Source of the DNA: Oscillospiraceae bacterium
GTDB lineage: Bacteria; Bacillota; Clostridia; Oscillospirales; Oscillospiraceae
Assembly (NCBI GenBank): GCA_016292445.1
Contig: JAEDIN010000016.1
Coordinates: forward strand, 1-27,313
Length of the DNA: 27,313 nt
Reading direction: 5' to 3'
Under the pieces are notes generated by a model. That model ran no database searches. It was given only the letters and a program-made list of their open reading frames with translations, and was not told the DNA's origin. Position 1 is the first letter of the stretch. Each line of letters begins with the position of its first letter. Positions 21,533 through 27,313 of this stretch are shown here, piece after piece. The position numbers were made by a program, and so were the translations under genes.

Positions 21533-22396
21533 TTAACCTTTGCTGTACTCCCACTTGTATTCCGTGGTCGTTCCCTTGCTTCCGTCGGAATGGGTCACGA
21601 CGCAGCGTTTTATGTTGCCCAAATCATCGTAGGTGTACTCTTTTGAGGTGCTGCTGATGGGTTCTCCCTTTGCGTTATATACACTCAGCTTCACCGCATT
21701 ACCCTTGTCGTCATAGCTGTACTCGGTGCGGCTTATGACCTTGCCGTCCGTGCCGTAGCTCAAATCGGCAAGAAGCAGTCCGTCAGAGGTATAGGTATAG
21801 CGGTTCTCGGTGGTGTCGCCCTCGATGTGGTCGATACGCACACAACGGCTTCTCCTGTTGCTGTCGTCGTATTCATACTTGTATTCGGAAATGACGAAAG
21901 ACTCGCCCTCGTAGTTTTTTTCACTGACACAAAGGCCGTTTTTGTACTCATACGCCGTGACGGAAACGGTCTTTCCGTCCATTGTCGAGGCTGCCTTTAT
22001 CAGCTTGCCGCTCCCGTCATACTCATAGCTTGTGCGGTATTCCTCTGAATACTCCTCGTCATTCACCGCCAGATAGCTTACAAGCAAAGTTTTTCTGCCT
22101 TTTTCGTCATATTCATAGCTGTTATAGCCTGCGGGGGCATCGTTTATGCCGAATTCGGCCTCCTTTATCACATTGCCTGCACCGTCATATTCGTAGATTA
22201 TCGTGCTGAAAAGCAGACCGTTGGAGTTATATGAGACCTCCATTTTGAGTTTGCCGTCTTCCTTAGTATAAATTTCAGGATCGTCATTTTCAATAGGCTG
22301 CGTTGGCTGCGGCTCATTTTGCTCGTCCTTATCCGAGCAGGCGCACAGACATAACAGCATAAAAACCGATAGCAGCATCGATATGAGCTTTTTCAC
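21533..22396 (-). CDS. Lipoprotein with YD-like tandem repeats
   Basis: Exported lipoprotein of 287 residues. A lipoprotein signal peptide (residues 1-19) ends with the lipid-attachment Cys20 in LCAC. An acidic/proline linker follows, then about eight degenerate repeats of roughly 25-33 residues built on YEYDxxGN, such as YEYDGAGNVIKEA, YEYDEKGRKTLL, YSYDDKGNAVKL and YTYDDLGNIKRC. These resemble the YD repeats of Rhs/wall-associated proteins, but there is no Rhs core or toxin domain. Such repeats form beta structure and often bind carbohydrate or build a shell; its role here is unknown. Translation begins at GTG (22394-22396), with AGGGGG seven bases before. It appears to be a single gene, and I see no clear terminator after it. 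Confidence 0.85.
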   Translation of the reverse strand: MKKLISMLLSVFMLLCLCACSDKDEQNEPQPTQPIENDDPEIYTKEDGKLKMEVSYNSNGLLFSTIIYEYDGAGNVIKEAEFGINDAPAGYNSYEYDEKGRKTLLVSYLAVNDEEYSEEYRTSYEYDGSGKLIKAASTMDGKTVSVTAYEYKNGLCVSEKNYEGESFVISEYKYEYDDSNRRSRCVRIDHIEGDTTENRYTYTSDGLLLADLSYGTDGKVISRTEYSYDDKGNAVKLSVYNAKGEPISSTSKEYTYDDLGNIKRCVVTHSDGSKGTTTEYKWEYSKG

Positions 22397-22423
22397 GGCT
22401 TCGCCCCCTTTTCTATGTGGATA

Positions 22424-22432
22424 ATTATAGCA
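22424..22432 (-). promoter_or_regulatory. Possible extended -10 promoter of the YD-repeat lipoprotein
   Basis: Minus strand TGCTATAAT, an extended -10 with perfect TATAAT, 28 bp before the GTG start. The -35 position reads TTTAAG, a poor match. Confidence 0.55.
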
Positions 22433-22464
22433 TGGCTGTTGTTTTTCTTAAATAAATAATCTGT

Positions 22465-22501
22465 AAATTAAATCAGCCTTTCACATCGTAAAAGGCTGAT
22501 T
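22465..22501 (-). terminator. Intrinsic terminator of serC-serA
   Basis: An 11-bp stem (AATCAGCCTTT at 22471-22481 with AAAGGCTGATT at 22491-22501) has a 9-nt loop and is followed on the minus strand by TAATTT. It starts 4 bp after the serA stop. Confidence 0.85.
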
Positions 22502-22504
22502 ATT

Positions 22505-23668
22505 TCACAGTACGCGAACTCTTAAAACATCGTCCATCTTTCGTATCGTCACGGCAGTGTCCTCCCATATCTCATCACCGAGGTCAATGATCGTATAGGC
22601 ATAGGGACCGTGTGGCTTGTTTATCATATGCTCGACATTTATATTCTTAGCGGTTATCAGGTCAAGTATGCGGTTTATCATACCGGGTACATTGTGGTGA
22701 ATGACGCACAGGCGGCACACACCCATGCGCTCAAGCCTTGCCGAGGGAAGGTTTACGGAGTTTATGATATTGCCGTTTTGGAGGTACTCGTGAAGCTGCC
22801 TTGCCGCCATCTCCGCACAGCGGTCCTCGCTCTCGGGAGTGCAGGCTCCAAGATGCGGCAGTGCAATTACATTTTTACCGCCGAGTATCTTCTTGTTCGG
22901 GAAATCGGTGACATATTTTGCGACCTTGCCGCTTTCAAGTGCCCTGAGCATGGCATCGTCATCAACTACCTCGGCGCGGGATTCGTTTATGATGCGCACA
23001 CCGTCCTTCATGAGTGAAAGCGCTCTCCCGTCAATAAGATGATGCGTATCCTCATTGTAGGGTATGTTTATGCTGATATAGTCGCAGTTTCTGTAAATCT
23101 CGCCGAGGTCATCGGCACGTTTGACATCACGGCTTAGCCTCCACGCCGATTCAACGGACATAAACGGGTCATAGCCGATGACGGTCATATCCAGTGCAAG
23201 GCAGGCATTTGCGACAAGTGCGCCCGTTGCGCCTAAACCAAGCACACCTATGGTCTTGCCCATAAGCTCGGGGCCGGCGAAATTTGACTTGCCCTTTTCG
23301 ACCAACTCAGGTATCTTATCACCCTCGTTTGCTATGCTCTTGACCCATTCAACGCTGCCCAGAACATCTCTCGACGCCATGACAAGGGAACATATAGACT
23401 GCTCCTTGACCGCCTCGGCATTTGCGCCGGGGCTGTTAAAGACCACTATGCCCTTCTCAGCAAACTCGTCGATGGGAATGTTGTTGTAACCCGCTCCCGC
23501 TCTTGCTATACCCAGAAGTGAGGCATTGGTATTGTAGCCGTGCATATCGGCACTGCGAACAATGATGCCCTCCGGATCATCTATATCCGCGGCGACCTGA
23601 TATCCGAGGGCTTTGAGCTTGTCTAAACCCATGGGTGAAATCTTGTTTATTGTCTTAATTTTATACAT
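22505..23668 (-). CDS. serA: D-3-phosphoglycerate dehydrogenase with ACT domain
   Basis: Catalyses the first step of serine synthesis, oxidising 3-phosphoglycerate with NAD+. The 387-residue protein has a catalytic domain, a Rossmann NAD domain with GLGATG near 145-150, the substrate Arg in INESRAEVVD, the catalytic His in ALPHLGA, and a C-terminal ACT domain (about 316-387, with NVPGMINRILDLI) that usually binds serine for feedback control. The catalytic Glu normally found in a DVFxxEP motif is absent: the segment reads VTDFPNKKILG. From memory this VTDFPN form is common in the short SerA of Clostridia and Bacteroides, so it is a subgroup trait and not decay. ATG at 23668 follows a GAGG site and overlaps the serC stop by 8 bp (ATGTATAA), which suggests coupled translation. 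Confidence 0.95.
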   Translation of the reverse strand: MYKIKTINKISPMGLDKLKALGYQVAADIDDPEGIIVRSADMHGYNTNASLLGIARAGAGYNNIPIDEFAEKGIVVFNSPGANAEAVKEQSICSLVMASRDVLGSVEWVKSIANEGDKIPELVEKGKSNFAGPELMGKTIGVLGLGATGALVANACLALDMTVIGYDPFMSVESAWRLSRDVKRADDLGEIYRNCDYISINIPYNEDTHHLIDGRALSLMKDGVRIINESRAEVVDDDAMLRALESGKVAKYVTDFPNKKILGGKNVIALPHLGACTPESEDRCAEMAARQLHEYLQNGNIINSVNLPSARLERMGVCRLCVIHHNVPGMINRILDLITAKNINVEHMINKPHGPYAYTIIDLGDEIWEDTAVTIRKMDDVLRVRVL

Positions 23669-24752
23669 TATGTTCAACCTCAAATTGTTTCATATACCCG
23701 ACGAGCGCTTCAACGCCCTCCATGGGCATGGCATTATACAGCGACGCACGCATTCCGCCGGTGAGCCTGTGACCCTTTATATTCAGAAGTCCGTGCTTGG
23801 ACGCTCCCCTGACAAAATCCGCGTCAAGCGCATCGTTTCCGGTTCTGAAGGTGACATTCATATCGCTTCGTGAGCCGCGCTCGGCATGGGGGATAAACAG
23901 CTTGCTGTTATCCAAAAAATCGTACAGCTTTGCAGCTCTTGCCGATTTGATGCTCTCCATTCCGGCAACGCCGCCCATGCTCTCGAGCCAATCGAGCATA
24001 AGTCCCAGCATATAGATGCACCAGCACGGAGGTGTGTTGAGCATGGAATCCTTTTTGATAAGCGTATCATAGCTCATCACGGAGGGACAGACGGACAGCT
24101 CGTTGCCGGCAAGGGATTTGTCTATTATCACCACCGTCAGTCCGGCAGGTGCCATGTTCTTCTGCGCACCGGCATAGATAAGCCCAAAATCGGAGACATT
24201 GACGGGCTTAGACAAAATGTCCGAGGACATATCGCACACAAGAGGTATGTCCTTAGTATCGGGCACATAGTGCCACTCTGTGCCGTAGATGGTGTTATTT
24301 GCGCAGTAGTAGAAATACTCTGCATCTGAGCCGATTTTAAGCTCGCTCTGCGCGGGGATATAGCTGTGATCTCTGTCTGCGCTGTTGCAGGCTATGCTGA
24401 CTTTGCCGTATTTTTCGGCTTCCTTTGCCGCAAGATTTGAGAAGTTTCCGGTCACGGCATAGCTCGCCGAGCCGCACTCACCCATCAGATTGAGCGGAAT
24501 CGCCGCAAACTGGAGCGTTGCGCCGCCCTGCAAAAAAAGTATCTCGTGGCTGTCCGGCACATTGAGTGCCTTTTTGAGCTTTACCTTAGTTTCGGCAAAG
24601 ATATCCGCAAACAGCTTACTTCGGTGGCTCATCTCCATTACCGACATTCCGCTTGAGCGGTAGTCGGTGATTTCACTTTGGGCAGCCTTCAGCACAGACT
24701 CCGGCATCATTGACGGTCCTGCGGAGAAATTATATATTCCTTTTCTCGACAT
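23661..24752 (-). CDS. serC: Phosphoserine aminotransferase
   Basis: PLP enzyme of serine synthesis: converts 3-phosphohydroxypyruvate and glutamate to phosphoserine. The 363-residue length is normal. Seen: the N-terminal NFSAGPSMMPESVL, the LFLQGGATLQFA segment, the PLP Lys in YAGAQKNMAPAGL (near residue 197), and the conserved end with GGMRASLYNAMP. AAAGGAG precedes ATG 24752 by eight bases. It is followed by serA in the same operon, overlapping by 8 bp, so the first two steps of the pathway are made together; the third-step phosphatase SerB is not adjacent. A consensus promoter sits just upstream, with its -35 on the stop codon of mtaB. Confidence 0.97.
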   Translation of the reverse strand: MSRKGIYNFSAGPSMMPESVLKAAQSEITDYRSSGMSVMEMSHRSKLFADIFAETKVKLKKALNVPDSHEILFLQGGATLQFAAIPLNLMGECGSASYAVTGNFSNLAAKEAEKYGKVSIACNSADRDHSYIPAQSELKIGSDAEYFYYCANNTIYGTEWHYVPDTKDIPLVCDMSSDILSKPVNVSDFGLIYAGAQKNMAPAGLTVVIIDKSLAGNELSVCPSVMSYDTLIKKDSMLNTPPCWCIYMLGLMLDWLESMGGVAGMESIKSARAAKLYDFLDNSKLFIPHAERGSRSDMNVTFRTGNDALDADFVRGASKHGLLNIKGHRLTGGMRASLYNAMPMEGVEALVGYMKQFEVEHNV

Positions 24753-24791
24753 GATGAGCACTCCTTTCGCTGTTATTTGCACAATACATTG

Positions 24792-24816
24792 ATTATAAAT
24801 CTGTGTGATATAGTTG

Positions 24817-24820
<4 letters not shown>
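24792..24820 (-). promoter_or_regulatory. Consensus sigma-A promoter of serC-serA
   Basis: On the minus strand, perfect TTGACA (24815-24820), a 17-bp spacer and perfect TATAAT (24792-24797). The -35 hexamer overlaps the TGA stop of mtaB (24817-24819). No attenuator or T-box is seen in the short leader. Confidence 0.9.
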
Positions 24821-26103
<1,283 letters not shown>

Positions 26104-26137
26104 GTTTTTCTCCATTTCTTCACATAAGGAGTAGTCT

Positions 26138-27268
26138 ATGGAAATCTATCTTGATAACGCCGCAACCACAAGGGTATGCCCCGAGGCTGCGGACATTGCT
26201 TATAAAACCATGCTCGAATGCTACGGCAACCCCAGCTCGACCCACACGAAGGGTCGTGAGGCAAAGGCTGTGCTCGACAAGGCCCGCAAGCAGCTTGCCG
26301 CCGCATTGGACTGTGCACCAGGCGAGGTGTACTTCACCTCATGCGGCTCGGAGGGCGACAACTGGGCAATACTCAACGGTGCGGAGAGTATGCGCCGCAA
26401 GGGTTTGCATGTCATAAGCTCCGAGGTCGAGCACGATGCCGTGCGAAAATCTGTCGACGAGCTTAAACGCCGCGGCTTTGAGGTCACGATGCTAAAGCCG
26501 GAATCCGACGGCTCAATAAGCCCCGAATCTGTCATCGGCGCTCTGCGTCCCGACACTGTTTTGGTCAGTCTCATGATGGTCAACAACGAGACCGGTGCCG
26601 TCACCGATATTGCCGCAATTGCAAAGGCACTGAAAAAGGCAAAGTCAATTGCCCTTCTTCACACCGATGCCGTGCAGGGCTTCATGAAGGTGCCGTTTTC
26701 CGCAAAAAGGCTCGGCGCGGACATGATAACGGTCAGCGGCCACAAAATTCACGCCCCTAAGGGCATAGGCGCATTGTATATCAAAACAGGGTTCAAAATC
26801 AAGCCCTATATAATCGGCGGAGCGCAGGAAAGCGGTATGAGAGCGGGAACGGAGCCTATGCCGCAGATTGCCGCCTTCGGTGCGGCAGCGGAGCTTGCAA
26901 AGTCCGGCATGGCGGAAAACACCGCGAACATGGCAAAGCTCCGTCAATACACCGCCGAACGCATTGTAGCAGAGATGCCCGAGGCGGTAATAATAGGCGG
27001 CGGTGCTCCACACATTCTGAGCGTTTCGCTGCCCGGTTGGCGAAGCGAGGTGCTTATGAACTTTTTGGAAGCCCGAGGCATCTATATCTCGCGAAGCTCA
27101 GCCTGCAAAAAAGGCGGCAGAAGCCATGTGCTCGAGGCAATGGGGCTGCCGGCCGAGGTGATAGACGGTGCTGTGCGCATAAGCCTGTCGCGCTACACGA
27201 CTAAAGAGGAGCTCGACGAGCTGTGTTCTGCGCTCAAGAATGCGCACGACACCATCGCGCACAGATAA
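26138..27268 (+). CDS. Cysteine desulfurase (NifS/IscS-like)
   Basis: PLP enzyme that takes sulfur from cysteine, forming alanine and a protein persulfide for iron-sulfur cluster assembly or tRNA thiolation. The 376-residue protein has the expected YLDNAATTRV N-terminus, GNPSSTHTKGREA, an HTDAVQ segment, the PLP Lys in VSGHKIHAPKG (near 203), and the persulfide Cys in SRSSACKKGG (near 323). The spacing matches the IscS-like class. AAGGAG precedes the ATG by six bases. In Firmicutes similar genes often lie before thiI, but here a strong hairpin follows the stop, so it appears to be a single gene. Whether it serves clusters or tRNA sulfuration cannot be decided from the sequence. Confidence 0.95.
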   Translation: MEIYLDNAATTRVCPEAADIAYKTMLECYGNPSSTHTKGREAKAVLDKARKQLAAALDCAPGEVYFTSCGSEGDNWAILNGAESMRRKGLHVISSEVEHDAVRKSVDELKRRGFEVTMLKPESDGSISPESVIGALRPDTVLVSLMMVNNETGAVTDIAAIAKALKKAKSIALLHTDAVQGFMKVPFSAKRLGADMITVSGHKIHAPKGIGALYIKTGFKIKPYIIGGAQESGMRAGTEPMPQIAAFGAAAELAKSGMAENTANMAKLRQYTAERIVAEMPEAVIIGGGAPHILSVSLPGWRSEVLMNFLEARGIYISRSSACKKGGRSHVLEAMGLPAEVIDGAVRISLSRYTTKEELDELCSALKNAHDTIAHR

Positions 27269-27276
27269 AGAATTAT

Positions 27277-27313
27277 AACGATACCCACCGCCTGACAGAC
27301 GGTGGGTATCGTT
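27277..27313 (+). terminator. Intrinsic terminator of the cysteine desulfurase gene, at the window edge
   Basis: A perfect 14-bp stem, AACGATACCCACCG (27277-27290) with CGGTGGGTATCGTT (27300-27313), and a 9-nt loop. The T run that would follow is outside the window. Confidence 0.85.

Overview
This 27.3 kb window looks like chromosomal core sequence from an anaerobic low-GC-lineage Gram-positive bacterium. It is most likely a member of the Clostridia close to gut Oscillospirales/Ruminococcaceae. This rests on gene content (membrane pyrophosphatase, RibU under an FMN riboswitch, MtaB, clostridial-type SerC/SerA, a SpoVB-like flippase, a DUF5685/J-domain cluster), strong GGAGG ribosome binding sites and sigma-A type promoters. 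Genus assignment is inference. I saw no tRNA, rRNA, CRISPR array, integrase, transposase or phage structural gene.

Layout. Positions 1-5384 (minus) hold a tightly coupled four-gene operon: PlsC-type acyltransferase, two half-transporters of a heterodimeric ABC exporter, and a FabG-like reductase at the window edge. The catalytic ABC subunit carries an in-frame 165-bp tandem duplication of its C-terminus. A 384-bp AT-rich divergent promoter region follows, then hppA (K+-dependent-type membrane pyrophosphatase) and a secreted coiled-coil M23 peptidase, each ending in a terminator. At 9190-10510 (minus) a LexA-like S24 repressor with an intact self-cleavage site is paired with a membrane protein resembling a zincin that has lost ligands. 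Divergent from it is an ArsR/SmtB-cadA metal-efflux operon with a clear operator, ending in a HAD phosphatase.

Positions 13558-17094 carry a cytidylate-kinase-like protein, a SpoVB-like flippase, RibU with its FMN riboswitch, and a YpsA/DUF1273 protein. At 17100-17736 lies a CapA-family pseudogene with a nonsense codon and a large internal deletion. Then come a HAD phosphatase, a P-loop ATPase of the PRK06851 type, and a minus-strand operon of three poorly characterised genes: a zinc-ribbon membrane protein, DUF5685, and a J-domain protein with a Cys-rich tail. A lipoprotein with YD-like repeats follows.

The end of the window (22505-27313) links serine, cysteine and sulfur metabolism: serC-serA, mtaB (tRNA methylthiotransferase) and a divergent cysteine desulfurase.

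Most of the window is ordinary housekeeping sequence. The parts most worth a second look are the duplicated ABC C-terminus, the S24 repressor/degenerate zincin pair with its shared TGTCAA/TTGACA motifs, the zinc ribbon-DUF5685-J-domain operon, and the CapA pseudogene. I do not see convincing evidence for a wholly new defence or mobile system.
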